NCBI GenBank assembly: GCA_002369515.1
Contig: DFFM01000037.1
Span: forward strand, 6,174-70,173
From: Prevotella sp. UBA3776
GTDB lineage: Bacteria; Bacteroidota; Bacteroidia; Bacteroidales; Bacteroidaceae
DNA: 64,000 nt
Direction of reading: 5' to 3'
The position numbers were made by a program, and so were the translations under genes. Below, in pieces: positions 16,376 to 25,000 of the stretch. The stretch's first letter is position 1, and every line of letters starts with the position of its first letter. The notes beneath the pieces are model-generated. The model made no database searches and was not told where the DNA came from. It saw nothing but the letters and a program-made list of their open reading frames with translations.

Positions 16376-17293
16376 ATGAAAGTTTTAGTAGCAACAGAAA
16401 AGCCCTTCGCAGCCGCTGCTGTCGAGGGCATTCGCAAAGAGATTGAGGCAGCAGGCAACGAACTGGCACTGCTGGAGAAATATACCGAGAAGGCCCAGCT
16501 TCTGGACGCTGTGAAAGATGCCGACGCACTGATCATCCGCTCGGACAAGGTGGATGCCGAAGTGCTCGACGCTGCCAAGCAGCTGAAGATTGTGGTTCGT
16601 GCCGGTGCCGGTTATGACAACATCGACCTGGCTGCCGCCACTGCTCACAACGTGGTGGCCGAAAACACCCCCGGACAGAACTCCAACGCTGTGGCCGAAC
16701 TGGTGTTTGGTCTGCTGGTGATGGCTGTGCGTGGTTTCTACAATGGGAAGAGTGGCTCCGAGCTTCTCGGCAAGAAACTGGGCATTCTGGCCTTTGGAAA
16801 CGTAGGCCGCAACGTGGCCCGCATAGCCAAGGGCTTTGGCATGGATGTATATGCATACGATGCTTACTGCCCCGCTGAGGTCATCGAGAAGGCTGGCGTT
16901 CACGCCGTTGAGAATCAGGAGGCCTTGTTCGAGCTGTGCGACATTGTTTCACTTCACATTCCCGCTACTGCTGAGACCAAGCAGAGCATCAACTATGCGC
17001 TGGTGGGCAAGATGAAGAAGGGTGGCATCCTGGTGAACACCGCGCGCAAGGAAGTCATCAACGAACCTGAACTCATCAAACTGATGCAGGAGCGCGACGA
17101 CCTGAAGTTTGTCACTGACATCAAGCCCGATGCCGATGCTGACTTCGCACAATTTGAAGGTCGCTACTTCGCCACGCCAAAGAAGATGGGAGCACAAACA
17201 GCCGAGGCCAACATCAATGCCGGCATCGCCGCTGCTCGTCAGATCAACGCTTTCTTCAAGGATGGCGACACCAAGTTCCAGGTGAACAAGTAA
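16376..17293 (+). CDS. serA: D-3-phosphoglycerate dehydrogenase, short form
   Basis: NAD-dependent oxidoreductase of 305 residues for the first step of serine synthesis. Substrate domain motifs include RAGAGYDNID and NTPGQNSNAVAEL. The Rossmann glycines are in LGILAFGNVGRNVARIAKGFG, and the active-site Arg is in VNTARKEVI. The C-terminal ACT or ASB regulatory domains of longer SerA are absent, so serine feedback through them is not expected. The usual catalytic His of the TPHIG motif is replaced: the sequence reads TPKKMGAQTAEAN near residue 265. I recall this variant in Bacteroidales SerA, so it is probably a lineage feature and not damage. Pairing with serC supports the assignment. Confidence 0.93.
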   Translation: MKVLVATEKPFAAAAVEGIRKEIEAAGNELALLEKYTEKAQLLDAVKDADALIIRSDKVDAEVLDAAKQLKIVVRAGAGYDNIDLAAATAHNVVAENTPGQNSNAVAELVFGLLVMAVRGFYNGKSGSELLGKKLGILAFGNVGRNVARIAKGFGMDVYAYDAYCPAEVIEKAGVHAVENQEALFELCDIVSLHIPATAETKQSINYALVGKMKKGGILVNTARKEVINEPELIKLMQERDDLKFVTDIKPDADADFAQFEGRYFATPKKMGAQTAEANINAGIAAARQINAFFKDGDTKFQVNK

Positions 17294-17444
17294 CAGGCGA
17301 TCCCTTCATGGGACGTCTAAAAGAATTTAGTGGAAGCTATCAGGAGCCGACAGTCATGTCGTCTCCTGTTAACTCCCGCTTTTTTCGTTAGTTTCCTGCG
17401 CATGCGCATCAGCAGTGATTCACAACAACAGCTAATCCAGACAG

Positions 17445-17978
17445 ATGGACCTCAGAGAGCAACTCTCACACAACATCCACCAACACGACATTCAGGAGAT
17501 ATGTTTGCAGTTGGCTGGCAGCAGGGAGCAGGGCGATGGCTACAGTCTTCGCTCGAAACTCTACGGCCTGCTGTTCGATGACGACCTGCGCGTGGCCAAC
17601 AATGCAGCCTGGGTGTTGACCCATTTGGGAAAGACCGACGGAGCTTGGATGGAACAGCACCGCGAGGAACTTGTGGACGAAGTCATGCACACCGGCGATT
17701 CCACCCGGCGCCGACTGCTCATGACCCTGCTCGAACGCATGCACTTCGGCAAGGAACATGTGCAACCAGCGTTTCTGGATTTCTGTCTGGGCTTGATACT
17801 CGACAGCAGTGCATCTTCGGGCACACGCTCGCTGGCCATCAAACTGGCTTATGCCCAGTGCCGCCACTACCAAGAACTGGGTGAAGAATTGCGCTCCACC
17901 CTGCAAATGATGGATGCTGAAACGCTGCTGCCCGGGGTGAAGAACACGCGCGCGAAAATTTTGAACAAAAAACATTGA
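17445..17978 (+). CDS. HEAT-like helical protein of unknown function
   Basis: Soluble 177-residue all-helical protein. Helix pairs resembling HEAT repeats are visible (SLRSKLYGLLFDDDLRVANNAAWVLTHLG, with long internal repeats around residues 30-60 and 80-130). It has no catalytic motif, signal or membrane helix. It lies 12 nt before the AlkD-like gene on the same strand and is probably co-transcribed. Its length and fold type suggest a partner or degenerate relative of that HEAT-repeat protein, but sequence identity between the two is not obvious by eye. The gap after serA (about 150 nt) shows no clear promoter or terminator. Confidence 0.65.
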   Translation: MDLREQLSHNIHQHDIQEICLQLAGSREQGDGYSLRSKLYGLLFDDDLRVANNAAWVLTHLGKTDGAWMEQHREELVDEVMHTGDSTRRRLLMTLLERMHFGKEHVQPAFLDFCLGLILDSSASSGTRSLAIKLAYAQCRHYQELGEELRSTLQMMDAETLLPGVKNTRAKILNKKH

Positions 17979-17990
17979 GCCATTGTACTT

Positions 17991-18680
17991 ATGCTGAACG
18001 ACGACATCAGAACCCGGCTTGCAGCACTGAGCGACGCTGCATACGCCGATTTCCAGCGCAAGCTGATACCTAACGTGAATCCCGCTGCGATTATAGGAGT
18101 GCGTACACCGGCCTTGCGCACATTTGCCAAGCAACTGGTGAGGGAATCCGACGTGGAGTCTTTTCTGGCGGCGTTGCCCCACACCACATTCGATGAAAAC
18201 CAACTGCATGCGTTCATCATTTCAGAGACAAAAGACTATGGTTTGGCGCTCCGACAAGTGGAACAATTCCTGCCCTTCATCGACAATTGGGCAACGTGCG
18301 ACCAACTTTCGCCCAAAAGTTTCAGGAAGCATCCTGAGGATTTGCTTCCGCACGTGATGACTTGGCTCGGTTCCAAGGGCGAATATACGGTCCGCTTTGC
18401 CATCTGCACACTGATGCGCTATTTTTTGGACGATCTTTTTGAGCCGTCCTACGCCGAGCTGGTGGCACAGGTTCAGCGCGAGGAATATTACGTGCGCATG
18501 ATGCAGGCATGGTATTTCGCCACTGCGCTTGCCAAGCAGTACGAGTCGATACTCCCCTTTATTGAACAGCAACGGCTGGAGCCGTGGACGCATAATAAAG
18601 CCATTCAGAAAGCCATCGAGAGCTACCGTGTCAGCGATGCTCACAAGGCCTATCTCAAGACGCTCCGAAGAAAGGCGTGA
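17991..18680 (+). CDS. DNA alkylation repair family protein (AlkD-like)
   Basis: HEAT-repeat protein of 229 residues in the AlkC/AlkD group, which removes bulky or charged alkylated bases from DNA without base flipping. Family marks are IGVRTPALRTFAKQL, FDENQLHAFII, FLPFIDNWATCDQLSPKSF (containing the catalytic-type Asp and Trp) and the C-terminal WTHNKAIQKAIESYRVSDAHKAYLKTLRR. It is complete and slightly shorter than Bacillus AlkD (about 237). It sits behind serC, serA and the HEAT-like gene; the link to serine synthesis is unclear. Transcription from this side meets a strong hairpin at 18691-18725. Confidence 0.85.
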   Translation: MLNDDIRTRLAALSDAAYADFQRKLIPNVNPAAIIGVRTPALRTFAKQLVRESDVESFLAALPHTTFDENQLHAFIISETKDYGLALRQVEQFLPFIDNWATCDQLSPKSFRKHPEDLLPHVMTWLGSKGEYTVRFAICTLMRYFLDDLFEPSYAELVAQVQREEYYVRMMQAWYFATALAKQYESILPFIEQQRLEPWTHNKAIQKAIESYRVSDAHKAYLKTLRRKA

Positions 18681-18690
18681 CATGAAAAAA

Positions 18691-18725
18691 GGAGTTCAAG
18701 AAGCCATTGAGACTTCCTGAACTCC
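18691..18725 (-). terminator. Rho-independent terminator for the GH5 gene
   Basis: GGAGTTCAAGAAG and CTTCCTGAACTCC pair over 13 positions with one mismatch around a 9-nt loop. On the minus strand the stem is followed by TTTTTTC, so it terminates the GH5 gene. It may also stop plus-strand transcripts between the convergent genes. Confidence 0.8.
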
Positions 18726-18804
18726 ATGAGATTACTTGAATAATCTGATTGCTCGTTTTTTTTCTTCTGAACTCTGTCAAATAGAGAGAGCCCACAATAA
18801 AGAT

Positions 18805-20514
18805 TTATTCCACCACAAACTTCTTGCCGTTCCGAATGTAGATGCCGCGCTGTGGATGACTGACTTCCTGCCCTTGCAGATTGAAGGTGCGCGTGTTGAC
18901 GGTAGAAGTGGGAGAGAGCAGGGTGGAGTGGATGCCTGTGGGATTGCTGAGCACCACAAGATTGAGTCTCACGCCGTGTCCCTGGATGGCAATTCCCTTC
19001 TTTACTGCTTCGTTGTACGTGGCCTCGCTGAAGGTGAGGTGCGAAACCCCTTTGTCGCCGTTTGAAATGCCATGAACACTGCTGGGATAATATTCTTTGT
19101 CGATGTTTGCGCCATCGACGAAAAACGAGGGATTGGATTTCCAGTCGCCATAGAACAGCTGAATCATGTTGTAGTCGGTGAAGTCGAGCGTATAGGCGAG
19201 GATAATCATGATGTCCTTTCCGTATTTGCTGATTTCGTTGCCAAGGATGGTGAGCTGCAAGCCGTTTCCCCAGTCCATCATGGCGTCACCTTCCCATATC
19301 ACGTCGCCGCCCTCAATGTTGTCGATGCCCTCATGGTGTTCAGGCTCTTTGTATTCGGTGCCGGCTCCTTCACAGATTCCTTTCAGGAAGAACTCGTTGC
19401 CTACAGCCATGTTCTGCCAACGCTTGAAGATGCCGAACTGCTCGTTGCCGTTGCCGAAACCATTGTTGTCCCATACAAAAGCTGCGAATCCCCGCTTGCG
19501 GGCGTTGCTGACGGTGGTTTTCAGGTAGTACTGCATGTTTTCCTGCTGCGTCAGTTTGTCGGCCTCCTGATAGTGGTTGGTTACGCCGTATTCGCCCATG
19601 ACTACTCCCAGTCCTTTCTTGCCCCATGCGTTCTGAATGCGGTCGAAAAGACCGGCCTGCGTATCCTCGTTGTCAGCGGGAACCTTGCCCTTGTCTTTGT
19701 AAGCTTTGCCCCAGTAATAATAGTTCTGCGAGGGATTCTCGGTCAGCAGTCCGTAGCCGTAAGGGTCGTAGTAGTGATACTCCACGCTCAGACGCCCTTC
19801 CACCGGGTCGTTGGGGATGGTGAATCCGTTGAGGCCGTGGTAGGGGCTGCAGGCGTAGGTCTGCACCACAAGATGGCGGTAGTAGTTCTTTCCGCCCGTT
19901 GCGCGCACGGCGTCAACAAAGGTCTGGTTGTAGCTGTTCTGCACAGCCTGGTGCTCGGTGGTGGGGTTGGCCCAGTTGACGGTTGTCTCGTTGGTGCCTG
20001 CAAAGGCCAGCCGCTCGCCATAGTCGCGGAAGTAGGTGGCAATGCACTTCCAAAGGGCGGCCAGCTTGCGGTTGTTCTCCGTCTGTTTGCTGTAGAACGG
20101 GTTGCGGTCGAGCCATTCCTCGTGGTGGGTGTTGATGATGACGTACATGTCCTCGGCCAAAGCCCAATCCACCACTTCCTTGACGCGCGCCAGCCAAGCG
20201 TTGCTCACAGTCATGGACGATGCGTCGCTCAGCTGTTCAGTCCATCTGACGGGAATGCGAATGGCATTGAATCCGGCCTCCCTGACGGCATGAATCATCT
20301 CGCGTGTGGTCTTGGGGTTGCCCCATGCTGTTTCGCCGCCGCCGCTTTCCAGCGCGTTGCCCAGGTTCCAGCCCATCACTACATTGCGGCACCATTCTTG
20401 TGCCGAGAGGTTCATGCCGTTGTCGTCGGGTGCTACATCGGTTGTCTGTGCTTGCCCTGTGGATATGCCGAAAAACAGGAGCACTGCCAAAAGGAGTAAA
20501 TTTCGTTTGTTCAT
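18805..20514 (-). CDS. Secreted GH5 endoglucanase-like glycoside hydrolase
   Basis: Exported 569-residue enzyme that probably hydrolyses beta-1,4-glucan or a mixed-linkage glucan. Signal peptide: residues 1-22 (LLLLAVLLFFGISTGQA). The GH5 catalytic domain (about 35-390) has the fold marks WNLGNALE, GFNAIRIPVRW and INTHHE, the acid/base Glu in GTNETTVNW (about 173; the usual NEP is NET) and the nucleophile in VMGEYGV (about 307). Residues about 400-540 form a beta-rich, possibly carbohydrate-binding domain. The end (TFNLQGQEVSHPQRGIYIR) resembles the short C-terminal tails common in Prevotella secreted enzymes. The ATG at 20514 is chosen because the signal peptide starts there. It has no transporter or SusCD neighbours. 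Confidence 0.88.
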   Translation of the reverse strand: MNKRNLLLLAVLLFFGISTGQAQTTDVAPDDNGMNLSAQEWCRNVVMGWNLGNALESGGGETAWGNPKTTREMIHAVREAGFNAIRIPVRWTEQLSDASSMTVSNAWLARVKEVVDWALAEDMYVIINTHHEEWLDRNPFYSKQTENNRKLAALWKCIATYFRDYGERLAFAGTNETTVNWANPTTEHQAVQNSYNQTFVDAVRATGGKNYYRHLVVQTYACSPYHGLNGFTIPNDPVEGRLSVEYHYYDPYGYGLLTENPSQNYYYWGKAYKDKGKVPADNEDTQAGLFDRIQNAWGKKGLGVVMGEYGVTNHYQEADKLTQQENMQYYLKTTVSNARKRGFAAFVWDNNGFGNGNEQFGIFKRWQNMAVGNEFFLKGICEGAGTEYKEPEHHEGIDNIEGGDVIWEGDAMMDWGNGLQLTILGNEISKYGKDIMIILAYTLDFTDYNMIQLFYGDWKSNPSFFVDGANIDKEYYPSSVHGISNGDKGVSHLTFSEATYNEAVKKGIAIQGHGVRLNLVVLSNPTGIHSTLLSPTSTVNTRTFNLQGQEVSHPQRGIYIRNGKKFVVE

Positions 20515-20555
20515 AATCTCAAGCTGATAAAGGTGTTTAGTTCTTATTTTTTTTG

Positions 20556-20590
20556 CAAAAATACAATTAATAATCGACAGCCGCAACAAA
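20556..20590 (-). promoter_or_regulatory. Promoter of the GH5 gene
   Basis: On the minus strand: TTTG at 20590-20587, 23 nt, then TATTTTTG at 20563-20556, an exact -7 match about 42 nt before the ATG. Confidence 0.65.
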
Positions 20591-20616
20591 TCCTTGCAAA
20601 AATAATATAACAAACA

Positions 20617-20648
20617 TTTTGCACTTTCAGAACTTCTGAGTAAATTTG
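20617..20648 (+). promoter_or_regulatory. Promoter of the DUF1015 gene
   Basis: TTTTG at 20617-20621, a 19-nt spacer and TAAATTTG at 20641-20648 match the Bacteroidales consensus. The leader is about 45 nt. It is divergent from the GH5 promoter, with the two -33 regions overlapping. Confidence 0.75.
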
Positions 20649-20697
20649 CAAACATATTTTAAGGTGAAACTTCTTTTTAACCTTACTTATTTATATT

Positions 20698-21945
20698 ATG
20701 GCAACAATAAAACCGTTTAAAGGAATCCGCCCCCCGAAAGAACTCGTGGAGCAGGTGGAAAGCCGTCCCTACGATGTGCTTGACAGCGAAGAAGCACGTG
20801 CCGAGGCCGGCGACAACGAAAAGAGTCTCTATCACATCATCAAACCCGAAATCGACTTCCCCGAGGGCACCAGCGAGTACGACCCGCGCGTCTATGAGAA
20901 AGCCGCCGAGAATTTCAAGAAGTTCCAGCAAAAGGGGTGGCTCGTACAGGACGACAAGGAGCAGTACTACATCTACGCACAGACCATGAACGGCAAAACC
21001 CAGTACGGCCTCGTGGTGGGTGCCTATGTCGATGACTATATGAAAGGCAACATCAAGAAGCATGAGCTCACCCGCCGTGACAAGGAAGAGGACCGCATGA
21101 AACATGTACGCGTGAACAATGCCAACATCGAGCCAGTGTTCTTTGCCTATCCTGACAACGTAGTGCTCAACGACCTCATCATGCGCTATGCCAAGACTGA
21201 GCCCGAGTATGACTTCATAGCCCCCATCGACGGTTTCCGCCACCAGTTCTGGTGTGTGGCCGACGACAACGACATACGAACCATTACCGAAGAGTTTGCC
21301 AAGATGCCCACACTCTACATCGCAGACGGCCATCACCGCTCGGCTGCAGCCGCACTCGTGGGAGCAGAAAAGCAAAAGCAGAACCCCAACCACCGGGGCG
21401 ACGAGGAGTACAACTACTTCATGGCCGTTTGTTTCCAGGCAAGCCAGCTCACCATCCTCGACTACAACCGCGTGGTGAAAGACCTCAACGGGCTTACTTC
21501 AGAGCAGTTCCTCGAGGCACTTAGCCAGAACTTCACCGTTGAGGACAAGGGCACAGACATCTACAAGCCCACCCGCCTGCACGAGTTCTCGCTCTATCTC
21601 GACGGCCACTGGTACTGCCTCACGGCCAAACCGGGAACCTTCGACAGCAGCGACCCCATCGGAGTGCTCGACGTTGACATCTCCAGTAGGCTCATTCTTG
21701 ACCAGATTCTCAACATCGGCGACCTGCGCTCCAGCCAGCGCATTGATTTTGTGGGAGGACTGCGCGGACTCGGCGAGTTGAAGCGCCGCGTTGACAGTGG
21801 CGAAATGCGCATGGCACTGGCTCTCTATCCCGTTTCCATGCAGCAAATCATGGACATAGCCGACAGCGGCAAGATTATGCCGCCCAAGGCCACGTGGTTC
21901 GAGCCCAAGTTGCGCTCTGGACTTGTCATCCACAAACTTGATTAA
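20698..21945 (+). CDS. DUF1015 family protein
   Basis: Conserved cytoplasmic protein of 415 residues and unknown biochemical role. Family marks are the opening IKPFKGIRPPKELVEQV with RPYDVL, then YYIYAQTMNGKTQYGLV, HELTRRDKEEDRMKHV, the polar motif ADGHHRSAAAAL near residue 215, and FVGGLRGLGELKRRV near the end. In other Bacteroidales, as I recall, this gene stands next to serC and serA; here the GH5 gene and the two HEAT-type genes lie between. That points to a serine-related role, but it is inference. It has its own promoter and is followed closely by the YigZ gene. Confidence 0.88.
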   Translation: MATIKPFKGIRPPKELVEQVESRPYDVLDSEEARAEAGDNEKSLYHIIKPEIDFPEGTSEYDPRVYEKAAENFKKFQQKGWLVQDDKEQYYIYAQTMNGKTQYGLVVGAYVDDYMKGNIKKHELTRRDKEEDRMKHVRVNNANIEPVFFAYPDNVVLNDLIMRYAKTEPEYDFIAPIDGFRHQFWCVADDNDIRTITEEFAKMPTLYIADGHHRSAAAALVGAEKQKQNPNHRGDEEYNYFMAVCFQASQLTILDYNRVVKDLNGLTSEQFLEALSQNFTVEDKGTDIYKPTRLHEFSLYLDGHWYCLTAKPGTFDSSDPIGVLDVDISSRLILDQILNIGDLRSSQRIDFVGGLRGLGELKRRVDSGEMRMALALYPVSMQQIMDIADSGKIMPPKATWFEPKLRSGLVIHKLD

Positions 21946-21972
21946 GCGGCACGTTTCCAATTTGAAACATTA

Positions 21973-22560
21973 ATGTCCGACCTCTATAAAACCATTACCA
22001 ACGACATAGGCGAGGGCTACTACACCGAAAAGCGCAGTAAGTTCCTCGCCTTTGCACACCACGTTGAAACCATCGACGAGGTGAAAGACATCGTTGCACA
22101 ATACCGAAAGAAATACTACGACGCTCGCCACGTGTGCTATGCCTACATGCTGGGGCATGAGCGTCTTGATTTCCGTGCCAACGACGACGGCGAGCCCAGT
22201 TCCACTGCCGGTAAACCCATTTTGGGGCAGATCAATTCCAACGAACTCACCAACATACTCATCGTCGTGGTGCGCTATTACGGAGGTGTCAACTTGGGCA
22301 CAGGAGGGCTCATCGTGGCCTACAAGACAGCCGCTGCCGATGCCATTGCCCACAGTCTGGTGGAGGAGCGACAGGTGGAGGAAACCATCAAATACAGTTT
22401 TTCCTACCCCATGATGAACGATGTCATGCGCGTTGTAAAGGAGATGAATCCGCGCATTGTCAGTCAGACTTTCGACAACACATGTCAAATCACGCTCAGT
22501 ATCAGAAAAAGCCTGGCAGAGCAATTAAGAAGCAGATTGCAAAAACTTTCTTTCGAATAA
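21973..22560 (+). CDS. YigZ/IMPACT family protein
   Basis: Protein of 195 residues with the UPF0029 (IMPACT) N-terminal domain: EKRSKFLAFAHHVETIDE, ARHVCYAYML and the signature DDGEPSSTAGKPIL followed by VVVRYYGGVNLGTGGLIVAY. The C-terminal ferredoxin-like DUF1949 region completes it. In eukaryotes IMPACT modulates Gcn2; the bacterial role is unsettled, with nucleic acid or translation-factor binding suggested. It lies 27 nt after the DUF1015 gene on the same strand and probably shares its transcript. The tRNA-Ser promoter overlaps the region just past its stop. Confidence 0.9.
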   Translation: MSDLYKTITNDIGEGYYTEKRSKFLAFAHHVETIDEVKDIVAQYRKKYYDARHVCYAYMLGHERLDFRANDDGEPSSTAGKPILGQINSNELTNILIVVVRYYGGVNLGTGGLIVAYKTAAADAIAHSLVEERQVEETIKYSFSYPMMNDVMRVVKEMNPRIVSQTFDNTCQITLSIRKSLAEQLRSRLQKLSFE

Positions 22561-22562
22561 AT

Positions 22563-22593
22563 TTTGTCAATTCAAAAACTATTATTACCTTTG
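22563..22593 (+). promoter_or_regulatory. tRNA-Ser promoter
   Basis: TTTG at 22563-22566, a 19-nt spacer and TACCTTTG at 22586-22593. The following CATCCGCAAA is shared with the other two tRNA promoters in this window (48983 and 50380). Confidence 0.85.
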
Positions 22594-22610
22594 CATCCGC
22601 AAACAAGAAA

Positions 22611-22698
22611 GGAAGGTTGGCAGAGTGATCGATCGCGCTGGACTCGAAATCCGGTATACCCCTTTCGGGTATCGGGGGTTTGAATCCCTCACCTTCCG
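22611..22698 (+). tRNA. tRNA-Ser (CGA)
   Basis: 88-nt class II tRNA. Acceptor arms GGAAGGT and ACCTTCC pair perfectly. The anticodon loop is CTCGAAA with anticodon CGA at 22645-22647, reading UCG codons. A long variable arm (TATACCCCTTTCGGGTATC) is typical of tRNA-Ser. The T loop is TTTGAATC. The discriminator is G and CCA is not encoded. Confidence 0.95.
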
Positions 22699-22705
22699 CA
22701 AATAG

Positions 22706-22744
22706 AAAAATTCCAGCACCTCAAAATGGTGCTGGAATTTTTTA
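22706..22744 (+). terminator. Terminator after tRNA-Ser
   Basis: AAAAATTCCAGCACC and GGTGCTGGAATTTTT form a perfect 15-bp stem around a 7-nt loop, followed by a T run, 8 nt after the tRNA. Confidence 0.9.
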
Positions 22745-22987
22745 ATACGTTCTGATTGTCAGAAACTTACGTATTCTTTCTATTCTTGAAAAGCTCGGCA
22801 CCTTTTGTCAGGAAATCATTTTCAATTCACCAAAAAGTGCACATTTTGTGTATAAATTTGTTACAAGTTTGTGCCGGAAGTAAGTTCTGCAGTTGCTTCT
22901 TAATTCTATCTTTATAAGCCGTCACGGCCCATTTGAAATGGGCGACACACTTGTTCTTCTCTTTTAACGAGCCATTTTATGTAGGCA
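22745..22987. other. Non-coding gap between tRNA-Ser and the methyltransferase
   Basis: No supported gene. It holds an exact -7-type word (TAAATTTG near 22852) without a partner gene and a perfect palindrome GCCCATTT-G-AAATGGGC at 22927-22943. I see no repeat shared with other gaps. Confidence 0.5.
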
Positions 22988-23710
22988 TTATAGGTCTTTG
23001 TCTTTTGTTATTCTTGCCAAATAGTCGTAGTGGGAACCTTCGGCCACCACCTCGGCATTGTACCCATTCTCTTTGGCTAAATGGCATAATTTGTCAGCAT
23101 CAATGTAGAGCCAGGGAAATGGTTCGCCAATAGTATTGTTGTATTGCATGCGGAAGTGCTGTTCGCCATAGTATTCCATGTCGGGCATGTAGTCCTCGAA
23201 CACATAGCTGATGTCTGATGAATCGCAAAGGACTTGTCCCCCAGGAGCTAAAATCTTGTCGAGCAAACAGAAAAAAACGGGCATGCGCTGGAGTGTGCCG
23301 ACAATGCCGATGCCATTCATCAGCATGAGTATGGTGTCGAATTGTTCCCCTTCAAGCGTGAAGAAATCCTGTTCTCTGACGTTCTTCACCCCGCGCTGTT
23401 TCATGGTTTGCACGGATAAGGGAGAAATGTCGATGGCGGTCACGTCGGTTCCCCATTGTTGAAGAACCAGCGAGTGGCATCCCGCAGCTGCTCCCACGTC
23501 GAGGGTTCTGCCCTTGGCCATGCAGAGAGCCTGCCGCTCAATCTCGGGCATTTCTTCGTAGGTGCGAAAGAGGGTAGGCAAGGGAATCTCGTCCTCTTCG
23601 AACATGGGAGAGAACACTCTCAGCCTGTCGGCTTTCTTGTATTTGTGGTATTCGGCGATGGCTTTTCCCATCGGATCGTTGTTGTGGCTCATTCTCTTCA
23701 TCGTTTGCAT
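22988..23710 (-). CDS. Class I SAM-dependent methyltransferase
   Basis: Cytoplasmic protein of 240 residues with a Rossmann methyltransferase core: motif I GRTLDVGAAAGCHSL near residue 78, the acidic loop VTAIDISPLSV, motif II-like FDTILMLMNGIG, and GGQVLCDSSDISYVF. The substrate is unknown; the small soluble fold and N-terminal KAIAEYHKYKKADRL region match Bacteroidales proteins annotated only as methyltransferases. The ATG at 23710 is chosen over earlier in-frame codons because a good -7 element at 23749-23756 puts the transcription start near 23744. The ATGs at 23701 and 23692 remain possible. It is a single gene. Confidence 0.8.
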   Translation of the reverse strand: MQTMKRMSHNNDPMGKAIAEYHKYKKADRLRVFSPMFEEDEIPLPTLFRTYEEMPEIERQALCMAKGRTLDVGAAAGCHSLVLQQWGTDVTAIDISPLSVQTMKQRGVKNVREQDFFTLEGEQFDTILMLMNGIGIVGTLQRMPVFFCLLDKILAPGGQVLCDSSDISYVFEDYMPDMEYYGEQHFRMQYNNTIGEPFPWLYIDADKLCHLAKENGYNAEVVAEGSHYDYLARITKDKDL

Positions 23711-23748
23711 CTTTTGAACTTGGTTCGTGTTTTTGGATTGTTGGGATG

Positions 23749-23756
23749 CAAAGTTA
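23749..23756 (-). promoter_or_regulatory. -7 element for the methyltransferase
   Basis: The minus strand reads TAACTTTG, an exact match, about 38 nt before the chosen ATG at 23710. It excludes the longer N-terminal reading. Confidence 0.65.
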
Positions 23757-23915
23757 CGAATAAGCATGCATAATAAGGAAAATTTTTCATGATATTTGAG
23801 TTTACAGGGATAGATGGTGCATGATGGCGTGTGATGGTTTGCAAGGAAATTGGTATTGTTCCGCAAGATTGGCCACTGTTTTTTTGGTGTTGTAACAAAA
23901 ATGTAACCTAAGCAA

Positions 23916-23947
23916 TTGGGCGTATTTGTTTTTTATGTGTAATTTTG
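23916..23947 (+). promoter_or_regulatory. Promoter of terC, next to its start codon
   Basis: TTGG at 23916-23919, 20 nt, then TAATTTTG at 23940-23947. The ATG at 23953 is only 5 nt past the -7 element, so the mRNA is likely leaderless or the true start is the ATG at 23962. Confidence 0.65.
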
Positions 23948-23952
23948 CACCC

Positions 23953-24954
23953 ATGAATTTAATGGAATTGCCCCTTTGGGCTTGGATTGTTTTTTACGTA
24001 TTGGTTCTGCTCATGCTGGTGGCTGACCTGAAAATGTTCGGAAAGAAAGGCCAGCACGAAGTACACGTAGGTGAAGCGCTAAAGATGACCGCTGTATGGA
24101 TAGGTGTCTCTTTGCTTTTCTGTGCAGGCATTTATTTTTTCTATCCTGTCGATTCTCACGAGATGGCCATGGAGTTTTTGGCTGGCTATCTGATAGAAAA
24201 ATCGTTGTCGATGGACAACTTGTTCGTGTTCCTGATGCTTTTCTCTTTCTTTGGCATCGAACGGAAATACCAGCATGAAGTACTCTTCTGGGGCATTTTC
24301 GGCGCACTCGTCCTCCGCAGCATATTCATTTTCGCCGGTGCTGCCATGGTGGAGCGTTTTGAATGGGTTTTGGGTCTTTTCGGACTCTTCCTGCTCTATA
24401 CGGGCGGAAAGATGTTTGCCCATGATGACAACCAGCAGTCTGACCCTTCGCAGAACATCATTGTTCGTTGGTTTCGTAAGCTCTATCCCGTAACCGACAA
24501 GATGTATGGTGGCCGTTTCTTCATCACAGAAAACGGCCGTTGCATGGCAACACCGCTGTTTGTTGCTTTGTTGGTGATTGAAACTACTGATATTGCCTTT
24601 GCCGTTGACAGCATTCCTGCCGTGTTCAGTGTCAGCCGCGACCCGTTCATCGTGCTCACCTCCAACATCTTCGCCATCCTGGGTCTGCGCGCCCTCTACT
24701 TTGCCTTGGCTGCCGTAGCAAAATATTTCAAGTATCTGAAGTATGGCTTGGGCATCATACTTATTTTTGTCGGCATCAAAATGCTGTTGGCCATGAACGA
24801 ATACGTCAACTCGCTGGGTTCGCTTCTGGGTTTGAACTTGAACATCCCCCACATTGAGGTTCCCACCCCTGTCAGCCTTGTTGTCATCTTTGGTGTCTTG
24901 GCATTGTCGATGCTACTGTCCTTCCTTGTAACGAAACACGAGCAAACGCGTTAA
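23953..24954 (+). CDS. TerC/Alx family membrane protein
   Basis: Integral inner-membrane protein of about 333 residues and some nine membrane helices. The TerC signature is present: EFLAGYLIEKSLSMDNLFVFLML with conserved acidic and Asn residues in the helix, FWGIFGALVLRSIFI, and the mirror motif VIETTDIAFAVDSIPAVF. Relatives export Mn2+ (Alx, MntX-like roles) or confer tellurite resistance. The length and the Asp/Glu-rich helices favour the Alx-type metal exporter, but the ion is not determined by sequence. It is a single gene with its own promoter. ATGs at 23953 and 23962 are both possible. Confidence 0.9.
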   Translation: MNLMELPLWAWIVFYVLVLLMLVADLKMFGKKGQHEVHVGEALKMTAVWIGVSLLFCAGIYFFYPVDSHEMAMEFLAGYLIEKSLSMDNLFVFLMLFSFFGIERKYQHEVLFWGIFGALVLRSIFIFAGAAMVERFEWVLGLFGLFLLYTGGKMFAHDDNQQSDPSQNIIVRWFRKLYPVTDKMYGGRFFITENGRCMATPLFVALLVIETTDIAFAVDSIPAVFSVSRDPFIVLTSNIFAILGLRALYFALAAVAKYFKYLKYGLGIILIFVGIKMLLAMNEYVNSLGSLLGLNLNIPHIEVPTPVSLVVIFGVLALSMLLSFLVTKHEQTR

Positions 24955-25000
24955 TGTGGTTTTTCACTGTCTGCATAGGTTTTTCATAAAAAAAGAATTG

